Assembly (NCBI GenBank): GCA_018268675.1
Contig: JAFDWB010000084.1
Coordinates: 1 to 64,000, forward strand
DNA from: Actinomycetota bacterium
GTDB taxonomy: Bacteria > Actinomycetota > Thermoleophilia > Solirubrobacterales > 70-9
Length of the DNA stretch: 64,000 bases
Direction of reading: 5' to 3'
Both the position numbers and the translations under genes were made by a program. Positions 35,526-42,372 of this stretch are shown one piece after another. Each line of letters opens with the position of its first letter. Within the stretch, counting starts at the first letter, position 1. Under the pieces are notes generated by a model. The model made no database searches. It saw only the letters and a program-made list of their open reading frames with translations, and was not told where the DNA came from.

Positions 35526-35650
35526 AGGGCGGGGCGTCTCCCCGGGGAGGAAGGGTCACGAGGGTGTGACGGGAGCGTCACCGAAGTGGGACCCCGTCAC
35601 GGAGATGCCGGGAACTCCACGCTTCCTCCCGTCCTCCCCTGGGTCGAGAT

Positions 35651-35700
35651 CGCGCTGCACGAATAGGGACCCCCATTCGGTGGATTTCTCATGCAGCGCG
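35651..35700. repeat. hairpin d, copy 3
   Basis: Arms CGCGCTGCA/TGCAGCGCG as in copy 1, with an unrelated interior that contains its own stem CGAAT/ATTCG around a G/C-rich loop. Confidence 0.8.
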
Positions 35701-35777
35701 TCCGGGTCCCCCCGGGGGACGTCACGGAAGTCCGACTTCGCCACGGACCCTCGCCCACGTCCCGACGAACCCCTTAC

Positions 35778-35835
35778 GTCCCGGGCTCCTCATGGGGGTC
35801 ACAGCCTGCCAGGACCCCCATGAGGAGCCCGGGAC
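35778..35835. terminator. hairpin e, copy 3 (perfect 23-bp stem)
   Basis: Perfect 23-bp arms beginning GTCCCGGGCTCCTCATGG, with the 12-base loop ACAGCCTGCCAG. It is the first structure after the TetR stop on the minus strand. Compared with copies 1 and 2 the stem has paired changes that keep base pairing (for example CTCCTC/GAGGAG for GTCTC/GAGAC), which suggests selection for structure. Confidence 0.7.
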
Positions 35836-35901
35836 CATCTCGGCCGGCCGCAAGCGCGGCGGACCCCGCCCGTCCCCCGCCGACCCCGTGGAATCAACGC
35901 C

Positions 35902-36555
35902 CTACGGGGTGAGGGCGCGGGAGACGAGGTCGACGATGTGGGCGACGCGGCGCTCGGAGAAGCCGGGGCTGTGGGCGACGTAGCCCATGCCCGCGAGCAG
36001 GGTCGAGTCGTGCTCGAGCGGGAAGAGGCAGAGAGCGATCAGGCTGATCACCAGCTGGTCGAGATCGGTGGCGGGACCGGGAGCCGGGACGAAGGCGGCG
36101 GCGATCCGCTCGACGCTCTCCTGGAAGGCGGCGGAGTGGCGGCGGCCGCTGACCCGGCCGCGGCGTTCGTGGTCGATCGCGTCGCGGGTCATCACCTGGA
36201 CGAAGGCGGGGCGGCGTTCGGCGAACTCGACGTAGCCGCCGACGAGACGGTCGAGGGCCGCGCGGGCAGCCGCCGGGCCACCGGCGGCCGCGAGCTCGAC
36301 GGCGTCGGCGCAGACCGCCTCCAGCGCCGCGTCGCGGTCGCCGAAGAGGCGCGAGATGACGGCGTCGTAGAGGCCGTCCTTGTCGCCGAAGAAGTAACTC
36401 GGCAGGGTCCCCGACATCCCCGCCTCGCGTCCGACCTCGGCCAGGGTCGCGCCCTCGTAGCCGGCGCGGGCGAAGACGAGCTCGGCCGCGTCGAGGATCT
36501 TGCGCCGCGACCCCTCCGGGTCACGGCGATTGGTGCTGGTCGCGCGCGCCGCCAC
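35902..36555 (-). CDS. TetR-family transcriptional regulator
   Basis: 217 aa. The N-terminal helix-turn-helix (RRKILDAAELVFARAGYEGATLAEVGREAG) is followed by the TetR-typical YFFGDKDGLYDAV. The C-terminal ligand domain is not recognised. It lies 60 bp downstream of the GMC oxidoreductase on the same strand, so it may be co-transcribed. Possible targets are the GMC gene or the palindrome at 33479-33504; neither is proven. Confidence 0.9.
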   Translation of the reverse strand: MAARATSTNRRDPEGSRRKILDAAELVFARAGYEGATLAEVGREAGMSGTLPSYFFGDKDGLYDAVISRLFGDRDAALEAVCADAVELAAAGGPAAARAALDRLVGGYVEFAERRPAFVQVMTRDAIDHERRGRVSGRRHSAAFQESVERIAAAFVPAPGPATDLDQLVISLIALCLFPLEHDSTLLAGMGYVAHSPGFSERRVAHIVDLVSRALTP

Positions 36556-36615
36556 GCCGCAACGCTAGTCAAACCGCGGCCGGAGCGGGGGCGATCGCGG
36601 CGCGGGCTCAGGTCC

Positions 36616-38112
36616 TCAGGCGTCCGCCGCCACCAGCTCGGCGCAGCGCTCGCCGACCAGCATGCAGGTGAGGCAGGGGTTGACGCCGGTCATCGCCGGG
36701 AAGACGGAGGCGTCGGCGACCCGCAGCCCGCCGACGCCGCGGACCCGCAGCCGCGGGTCGACGACCGCCAGCTCGTCGTCGGCGCGGCCCATCCGGCAGG
36801 TCCCGGCGGGGTGGCTGACGGTGGTCTGGGTGGCGGCGGCGAACTCGCGCAGCGCCTCGGCGCTCGTGGCCTCCGGCCCCGGCGCCAGCTCGCGGCCGCG
36901 CCAGGGGCGCAGCGCCGGCGCCGCCGCGACCCGGCGCGCCAGCTCGATCCCGGCGACCATCTTCGCCACGTCGTGGCCCTCGGGGTCGCTGAAGTAGCCG
37001 AAGTCGAGCCGCGGCCGGTCGTCGGGATCGGCCGAGCGCAGCCGCAGCCGGCCGACGCTGCGCGGGTACATCACGTTCGGGGTCAGGCAGAAGCAGTGCT
37101 CGGCTTCGGGGAAGCCGGAGAGCGCCCCTTTGACGTCGCCGGCGGTGAGGCCGAAGTGGATCATCAGGTCGGGCCGCGGCAGCGCCGGCTCGCTCTTGGC
37201 GAACAGCGCCGCGTCCCAGAACTGCGAGGACCGCGGCGGGATCGGCCGCGCCGCCTCCCACATCACCGTCCCCTCCGGGTGGTCGAGGAGGTTGCGGCCG
37301 ACCCCCGGCACGGCGCTGTGGACCGGCAGCCCGAGCGGCCGCAGCTCCTCCGGGTCGCCGACCCCGGAGAGGGCCAGCAGCTTCGGGCTCTCGAAGGCGC
37401 CGGCGCAGACGATCACCTCGCGGGCGGCGCGCAGGGTGCCGCCGGCGAGCTCGACCCCGGCGGCGCGCCCGTCCTCGATCAGCAGCCGCCGCACCGGGCT
37501 CTCGGTCCGGACCTCGAGCGCCGCCGGCAGCGCGGCCAGCGGATGCAGGTAGGCGACCGAGCTCGACTGGCGGACCCCGTCGCGCTGGTTCAGCTGCAGC
37601 CGGCCGATCCCCTCGCCGTGCGGGTCCTGGTTGAAGCGGACGCGCGGCAGCCCGGCTTCGACCCCGGCCTCGACGAAGGCCCGCGAGAGCGGGTTCTCGT
37701 CGGCGGCGGTCTCGACGTGGACGCGCTCGCGCAGCCTCTCCCAGGCGGGGGCGAGCGCGGCCGGGTCCCAGCCCTCGGCCCCCCGCTCGACCCAGGTCTC
37801 GAAGTCGGAGTCGAGCGGCTTGAACGCGATCCCGGCGTTGTGGGAGCTGCAGCCGCCGAGCACGATCGCGCGGGTGTGGCGGAGGCCGCTGTTGCCGTGG
37901 GGCTGTGGCTCCAGCTCGTATTCTCGGTTGATCTCGGTCCCGGCGATCCCCATCCAGTCGCGCAGCTTCAGCACCCGCTGGTCGCCCTCGTCGCTGGGGC
38001 CCGCCTCGAGCAGGCAGACGCTGCCGAGGCCGGCCTCGGCGAGGCGGCGGGCGACCGCGGCGCCGGCGGCGCCACCCCCGACGACGATGTAGTCGAAGCT
38101 CTGGACAAGCAT
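36616..38112 (-). CDS. GMC-family flavin oxidase, choline-oxidase-like
   Basis: 498 aa. FAD motif YIVVGGGAAGAAVARRLAEAG and GMC motif GGCSSHNAGIAFKPLDSDFE. The His of GGCSSHN is the residue that carries covalent FAD in choline oxidase. The second half also tracks choline oxidase (DHPEG, YFSDPEGHDVAKMVAGI, HPAGTCRMG, VNPCLTCMLVGERCA). Such enzymes oxidise primary alcohols with oxygen. Thiamine oxidase activity (oxidation of the hydroxyethyl arm) and pyridoxine 4-oxidase are relevant alternatives to choline. Its start lies only 21 bp from the divergent rhodanese gene, with site F between. Confidence 0.88.
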   Translation of the reverse strand: MLVQSFDYIVVGGGAAGAAVARRLAEAGLGSVCLLEAGPSDEGDQRVLKLRDWMGIAGTEINREYELEPQPHGNSGLRHTRAIVLGGCSSHNAGIAFKPLDSDFETWVERGAEGWDPAALAPAWERLRERVHVETAADENPLSRAFVEAGVEAGLPRVRFNQDPHGEGIGRLQLNQRDGVRQSSSVAYLHPLAALPAALEVRTESPVRRLLIEDGRAAGVELAGGTLRAAREVIVCAGAFESPKLLALSGVGDPEELRPLGLPVHSAVPGVGRNLLDHPEGTVMWEAARPIPPRSSQFWDAALFAKSEPALPRPDLMIHFGLTAGDVKGALSGFPEAEHCFCLTPNVMYPRSVGRLRLRSADPDDRPRLDFGYFSDPEGHDVAKMVAGIELARRVAAAPALRPWRGRELAPGPEATSAEALREFAAATQTTVSHPAGTCRMGRADDELAVVDPRLRVRGVGGLRVADASVFPAMTGVNPCLTCMLVGERCAELVAADA

Positions 38113-38133
38113 GAGATATGAGATACTAAATAG
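38113..38133. promoter_or_regulatory. GntR operator, site F, in a 21-bp divergent gap
   Basis: GATATGAGATAC (38115-38126) is identical to the site at the mutase start (opposite orientation). The entire gap between the GMC start (38112, minus) and the rhodanese start (38134, plus) is 21 bp. It must hold both -10 regions, such as TACTAAAT on plus and CATATCTC on minus. Neither gene can have an untranslated leader from here, so both messages are probably leaderless. Confidence 0.75.
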
Positions 38134-38985
38134 ATGACGGCGCCTCGGCAAGTGGGACCCCTGATCTCCGCCACGGAGCTGGCCGCCGAGCTCGGTGCCG
38201 AGGGCCTGGTCGTCCTCGACGTCCGCTGGGGACTCGACGACCGCGACGCCGGCCGCCGCGCCTACGCGGCCGGCCACGTCCCCGGCGCCCTCTACGCCCA
38301 CCTCGAGGACGACCTCTCCGACCCCGACGACGAGGTCGCCGGCCAGATGCCGGCGCCGGAGCGGCTGGCGCGGACGCTGGAGCGGCTCGGGATCGGCGAC
38401 GGGACCTTCGTCGTCGCCTACGACGACGACGTCATCTACACCGCGGCGCGGGTGGTCTGGATGCTGGCGGCGATCGGCCACGATCGCGCCGCCCTGCTGG
38501 ACGGCGGCTGGCTGGCCTGGCTGGCCGCCGGCGGCCCGGTCGACTCGGCCCCCGCCATCGTCCCCGACCCGCCCCGCGGCAAACTCACCGTCGCCCCGCG
38601 GCCGCGGCTGCGCCGCGAGCGCGCCGACGTCGAGCAGGCGCTGGCCGCCGGGCTGCCGCTGCTCGACTGCCGCATGGACGAGACCTGGGAGGCCGCCGGC
38701 GAGCACATCCCCGGTGCCCGGCGCCTGCCCGCCCCGAGCCTCACCGCCCCCGGCGGCGGGCTCGAGACCCCGGCGCGTACCCGCGAGCGGCTCGCCGAGC
38801 TCGGCCTCGGCCCCGAGGACGAGATCGTCCTCTACTGCGGCGGCGGCATCTCCGCCGCCCGCGCCTGGGTCGCCCTGCGCGCCGCCGGCTACGACGACGC
38901 CGCGGTCTACGACGGCTCCTGGTCGGAGTGGTCGGCGCACCCGGAGCTGCCGCGCGAGCCCCACGGCGGCGGGGCGGGCTCGTGA
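38134..38985 (+). CDS. two-domain rhodanese (sulfurtransferase)
   Basis: 283 aa tandem rhodanese. The first domain lacks Cys at the active loop (AYDDDVIYTAAR). The second has the active-site LYCGGGISAARA with catalytic Cys. It moves sulfane sulfur from thiosulfate or mercaptopyruvate to an acceptor. It is expressed with tenA copy 3 (GTGA overlap) and divergently with the GMC oxidase from site F, so it may handle sulfur from the same substrate. Confidence 0.9.
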   Translation: MTAPRQVGPLISATELAAELGAEGLVVLDVRWGLDDRDAGRRAYAAGHVPGALYAHLEDDLSDPDDEVAGQMPAPERLARTLERLGIGDGTFVVAYDDDVIYTAARVVWMLAAIGHDRAALLDGGWLAWLAAGGPVDSAPAIVPDPPRGKLTVAPRPRLRRERADVEQALAAGLPLLDCRMDETWEAAGEHIPGARRLPAPSLTAPGGGLETPARTRERLAELGLGPEDEIVLYCGGGISAARAWVALRAAGYDDAAVYDGSWSEWSAHPELPREPHGGGAGS

Positions 38986-39668
38986 CCGAGGCGGCGCCGG
39001 AGCGCTTCAGCGACTACCTGCGCGCGGCCGGCGACGAGCTCTGGACCGCCCAGCTCAACCACCCGTTCATCGTCGGGATCGCCGACGGCAGCCTCAGCGA
39101 GGACCGCTTCCGCACCTGGCTGCGCCAGGATTACACCTACCTGCTCCAGTACGTGCGGGTGGCCTCGATCGGCGTCACCCGCTCCCCCGACGAAGCGACG
39201 ATGGCGCGCTTCGCCGAGACCGCCCACCGGGTGCTCGGGATGGAGCTCAACCTGCACCGCGGCTATGCGGCCGAATTCGGCGTCACCACCGAGGAGCTCG
39301 AGCGGGAGGAGATGGCGCCCGCCACCCGCGCCTACGTCGACCACCTGCTGCGGACCGGGCTGCTGGGCGACCTCGCCGAGCTGCCGGCCGCCCTCCTTCC
39401 CTGCATCTGGGGCTACTTCTGGATCGGCCAGGAGATCGCCAAACGGCCGCCCTCGCCGGAGCCGCGCTACGCGCGCTGGGTCGAGCTCTACTCCTCCGAG
39501 CGCTTCCTCGACGTGGTCGACTGGTGCCGCGAGCTGACCGACCGCCTCGCCGACGAAGGCGGGCCGCGCGCCCGCGAGGCGGCCGAGCGCGCCTTCCTCA
39601 CCAGCAGCCGCTGCGAGCTGGCCTGCTGGGACCAGGCCTGGCACGGCCTCGGCTCCAACCACTCCTGA
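38982..39668 (+). CDS. tenA: TenA-family thiaminase II-like protein (copy 3)
   Basis: 228 aa from a GTG that overlaps the rhodanese stop. TenA residues are QDYTYL (Asp), ALLPCIWGYFWIG (Cys and Tyr) and SRCELACWDQAW (Glu; the Phe before Trp found in the other copies is Cys). It is the third TenA copy in 33 kb. The rhodanese-TenA pairing hints that this copy acts on a sulfur-containing substrate such as thiamine itself. Confidence 0.86.
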   Translation: MTEAAPERFSDYLRAAGDELWTAQLNHPFIVGIADGSLSEDRFRTWLRQDYTYLLQYVRVASIGVTRSPDEATMARFAETAHRVLGMELNLHRGYAAEFGVTTEELEREEMAPATRAYVDHLLRTGLLGDLAELPAALLPCIWGYFWIGQEIAKRPPSPEPRYARWVELYSSERFLDVVDWCRELTDRLADEGGPRAREAAERAFLTSSRCELACWDQAWHGLGSNHS

Positions 39669-39754
39669 ACCTCTGCGCAGCTGCCTCGGTTGATCACCGA
39701 GCCTTGTCGGGCGCGCTACTGTACAACCACACAGGAGTTGGAAAGGAGCAGGAC

Positions 39755-40555
39755 ATGCCCGACTGGAAGATCACCCCGCTCGTCGTCGCGATCGGCCCGC
39801 AGCGCGAGAAGAGCCGCTTCACCTACATGCACAACTTCGGCGGTCGGGTCGACGTCCCGTACGTCTCCTGGCTGCTTCAGGACGGCAGCCACAACGTCCT
39901 CGTCGACACCGGCTGCAGCGCCACCGAGTACGCCGAGAAGATCCGCCCCGACGACGGGCCGCTGCTGCTCGCCGGCGAGACCTTCGCCGACGTCGAAGAC
40001 CTGACCCCGCTCGAGCAGCGGCTGGCCGACCAGGGACTCGAGCCAGGCGACATCGACCTGATCGTCCAGACCCACCTCGACTGGGACCACACGATGAACA
40101 CGCCGGCTGTCTTCGGCGACACCGAGGTCAAGGTCGTGGTCCAGCGCGACGAGTGGGACCGGATCCCGGCCCACCCGCTGTTCGCGGGCACCTACTCGCC
40201 GAAATCGACCTACGCCGAAATCGAGGCGATGAACTTCGAGACACTCGAAGGCGACACCGAGATCCTGCCCGGGCTGGAACTCGTGGTGACCCCGGGCCAC
40301 TCGCCGGCCGGCCAGTCGGCGGTCGTCCAGACTGCCGAGGGGCCGCACGTGATCGTCGGCATGTGCACGATCGCCGAGAACTTCTGGCCGACCGAGGAGG
40401 TCCTCGCCAAGGGCACCTACACGGTGATCCCGACCGGCATGCACACCGACGTGATGGCCTGCTACGACAGCATGCTGAAGATCAAGGCGATCCCCGCGGC
40501 GCGAATCCTCCCCTTCCACGACATCGCCGTGATGGAGTACGACACGCTGGGCTGA
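39755..40555 (+). CDS. metallo-beta-lactamase-fold hydrolase (lactonase-like)
   Basis: 266 aa. It resembles N-acyl-homoserine-lactonase and 4-pyridoxolactonase families in length and order: VLVDTGCS, metal motif THLDWDH, TPGHSPAGQSAVV and a final His in LPFHDIAVME. Two ligand positions differ from the textbook pattern: the second His of HxHxDH is Asp, and the bridging-Asp segment (often GDA) reads GMCTIAENF. Substrate choice and metal content may therefore differ. AAGGAGCAGG lies before the ATG. It closes the catabolic region, and the 86-bp gap before it may contain its own promoter. Confidence 0.8.
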   Translation: MPDWKITPLVVAIGPQREKSRFTYMHNFGGRVDVPYVSWLLQDGSHNVLVDTGCSATEYAEKIRPDDGPLLLAGETFADVEDLTPLEQRLADQGLEPGDIDLIVQTHLDWDHTMNTPAVFGDTEVKVVVQRDEWDRIPAHPLFAGTYSPKSTYAEIEAMNFETLEGDTEILPGLELVVTPGHSPAGQSAVVQTAEGPHVIVGMCTIAENFWPTEEVLAKGTYTVIPTGMHTDVMACYDSMLKIKAIPAARILPFHDIAVMEYDTLG

Positions 40556-40648
40556 GCGTCGTCGACGATCACACGCCACGCCCCAATATCCCCTGATCGA
40601 GCCGAACCGTACGACGCTAAGTTTCGCCCTACAAGCGGCCTAGATGAT

Positions 40649-41050
40649 CTAGCCGGCGAAGGTCGCGAACGTCCAGTGGTTGCCGTCGGGGTCGGCCACC
40701 GTGAAGTCGCGCGACGGGTAGTCGGCCTGGTCGACGAGCTCGTGCACGATCGCTGCGTCCAGAGCGCGGGCGCGGGCCAACACCGCGTCGGGATCGGCCG
40801 TGACGACGTGCAGTGAGCTCGTCCCCGGCCGACAGGGGGTCGGACGCTCTCCAGTGCTGGACAGCATGATCCGCCCGCCCTCGGGCCAGTCGAGCTGGCA
40901 GTGGTGGATCGCGCCCTCGCCCTCGCCCGGGATCAGGAGGTCCTCGGTGAATCCGAGGGCGAGCAGCCATCCCTGGAGCCCCACGGCGTCATCACTGACG
41001 ACACTCGGCCAGATGCCCTGCTGCCGCACACCGCTGATCCTCACGGTCAC
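40649..41050 (-). CDS. VOC-family (glyoxalase-like) protein
   Basis: 133 aa single VOC module of the PhnB/YdhG-like kind: LGFTEDLLIPGEGEGAIHHCQLDWPEGGRIML and DPDGNHWTFATFAG. There are two GTG choices at 41050 and 41044; 41050 gives VTVRISGVRQQG. Such proteins often bind fosfomycin, bleomycin or small metabolites, and no specific role can be read. It is convergent with the hydrolase before it. Confidence 0.75.
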   Translation of the reverse strand: MTVRISGVRQQGIWPSVVSDDAVGLQGWLLALGFTEDLLIPGEGEGAIHHCQLDWPEGGRIMLSSTGERPTPCRPGTSSLHVVTADPDAVLARARALDAAIVHELVDQADYPSRDFTVADPDGNHWTFATFAG

Positions 41051-41224
41051 GGTCTCAACCGTACCGGGCCATCCGCTCCGTCTCGAACCGCCACTCCGAA
41101 TCTCAGGCACTTTTCGCGGTCCCTGCTGGGATTGCGGTAGCGACCCGGATAGTAGGACCGCGACGGTGTTCGAGCCCGTCGGTGACCACGAGGGCCTTGC
41201 TGGTCCCGCCGCCACGCTGCACTT

Positions 41225-41554
41225 CTACTTCTCCCAACCGCGCGTGGCATGCCGATCGGAGCTAGACGGCGGCGGGCCGCCGGACCGCGAGCAGGGATTC
41301 ACGGGCGCAGCCGGGAACGGCGGATCGTCGTCGGTGAGCAGGAGAAGGCGTAGGGCGACCACGCGGTTGTGCCACCGGAGCGCAGCCTCGACGTAGTCGA
41401 AGATCCCAGGCGGGTACCGGCCGCCGAAGAGGATCGAGAACCAAGCGGCGATCGCGGCGAGGACGGCACCGATCCAGAGGGAGAACAAGACCACGTAGTG
41501 GGGGATGGCGAGCGGCGCTCGTCGGTGGAGATAGCAGTCGTCCTCGAGTCCCAT
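41225..41554 (-). CDS. DUF4389-type membrane protein, short form
   Basis: 109 aa from ATG 41554. The core HRRAPLAIPHYVVLFSLWIG...FSILFGGRYPPGIFDYVEAALRWHNRVVALRLLLLTDDDPPF matches one DUF4389 repeat unit (helix, then RYPxGxFD, then RW). Most DUF4389 proteins have more than one unit, so this may be truncated. The function is unknown. It lies in a stretch with lower GC than the flanks. Confidence 0.6.
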   Translation of the reverse strand: MGLEDDCYLHRRAPLAIPHYVVLFSLWIGAVLAAIAAWFSILFGGRYPPGIFDYVEAALRWHNRVVALRLLLLTDDDPPFPAAPVNPCSRSGGPPPSSSDRHATRGWEK

Positions 41555-41610
41555 CGACGATTCGCCGGCGAGTCGACTCGCCGGTCGAGCCCGCCGCGCG
41601 GCGAACGATC

Positions 41611-41635
41611 TCGAATTTGTTGCAAACAAATTCGA
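41611..41635. promoter_or_regulatory. 25-bp AT-rich perfect inverted repeat
   Basis: TCGAATTTGTT - GCA - AACAAATTCGA: 11-bp arms and a 3-bp spacer, with no mismatch. It is unlike the GC-rich hairpins elsewhere. It lies between the DUF4389 gene and the I36 gene, and could be an operator for a regulator outside this window. Confidence 0.6.
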
Positions 41636-41685
41636 CCATCTAATTAGGATCTGGTAATAGTCGTACCCGCAATGGGCACGGGCGA

Positions 41686-42159
41686 ATGTATCTGCTGGTA
41701 CCAGACCGGTCTCCGGCCGAAATGCATCCTCGCCAGCTCGTGCTGCCGCCGGACTCCGTACGTCTCCCGGTCGGCAATGGAACCGGGGCGCCTCCCGAAG
41801 GAGGCGCCCCAGCAATCGAAACAGCGGACACGTTGCTGCGTGGCCGCACAAACGCCCAAGAAGCACCACAGGCGCCGAGTCAATTGGTGCCAACCATTCC
41901 ACTCGGGCCGGAAAACTGTGAAGAAGGCTACTTTTGCACCTGGACCCAAGCGAGCTTTCAAGGTGAACGCACGTCATGGACGTGTGGTGGTAACGGCGAT
42001 AACGGCGTCTACTGGTACAGCTCCATGAAGAACCGCTGTGTCAACAGGAAAGTTACTGCTGGCAACTTTGGCACGTCGGGCTGTTGGAACCCCGGCACGA
42101 ACGCTCCGAACACAACGTCGAGTGTCTGGAACGCCGGGGTATTGGGCTCAAGGTGCTAG
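41686..42159 (+). CDS. peptidase inhibitor I36-type (beta-gamma crystallin-like) protein, 5' end doubtful
   Basis: 157 aa from the first ATG. The C-terminal 75 residues (EEGYFCTWTQASFQGERT...CGGNGDNGVYWYSSMKNRC...) have the Cys spacing and FxG pattern of I36 inhibitors such as the Streptomyces metalloprotease inhibitor. The family is normally secreted, yet no signal peptide is seen; the N-terminal 80 residues are polar and low-complexity. The 5' end may be lost or the start may be further downstream. A clear terminator follows. Confidence 0.6.
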   Translation: MYLLVPDRSPAEMHPRQLVLPPDSVRLPVGNGTGAPPEGGAPAIETADTLLRGRTNAQEAPQAPSQLVPTIPLGPENCEEGYFCTWTQASFQGERTSWTCGGNGDNGVYWYSSMKNRCVNRKVTAGNFGTSGCWNPGTNAPNTTSSVWNAGVLGSRC

Positions 42160-42222
42160 CTGAACCAGAGGGTTGCGGCCGAGCATCGGCTACGAGGAAT
42201 CCCTACCAGGGTGCCTCACCCT

Positions 42223-42256
42223 GTCGAGAACGCCGCCTCCGCGCGGCGTTCTCGAC
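42223..42256 (+). terminator. rho-independent-like terminator after the I36 gene
   Basis: Perfect 14-bp stem GTCGAGAACGCCGC/GCGGCGTTCTCGAC with loop CTCCGC and a short TTTC tail. It is 64 bases after the I36 stop and upstream of pbpA. Confidence 0.75.
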
Positions 42257-42372
42257 TTTCGTGGCTTGGGCAGCCGGACTGAAGTGCGCGTTGCCGACCT
42301 CATCGACAACGCCAGTGCGAGAACTGCCGCTCCTCGATTCACTGGCAGTTCGGACTTGACGGCGAAAGCGCG

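Larger units (their letters stand above)
35170..35895. repeat. composite hairpin-array element, copy R3 (most complete)
   Basis: About 730 bases between the convergent acyl-CoA ligase and TetR genes; no gene is credible. In order it holds hairpin a (35317-35364), linkers GTCACCGACC and CTCGTGACGGAGA, hairpin b (35477-35525), CACGAGGGTGTGACGG and CGTCACCGAAGTGGGACC, hairpin d (35651-35700), the small repeat GGAAGTCCGACTTC, and hairpin e (35778-35835). The linkers and order match R1. Hairpin c of R1/R4 is replaced here by hairpin b. Confidence 0.82.

Noticed and set aside
36616-38112. Calling the GMC enzyme choline oxidase (betaine synthesis)
   Set aside because: Sequence similarity is real, but no betaine-aldehyde dehydrogenase or choline transporter is linked to it and its operator belongs to the TenA regulon, so the substrate is left open.
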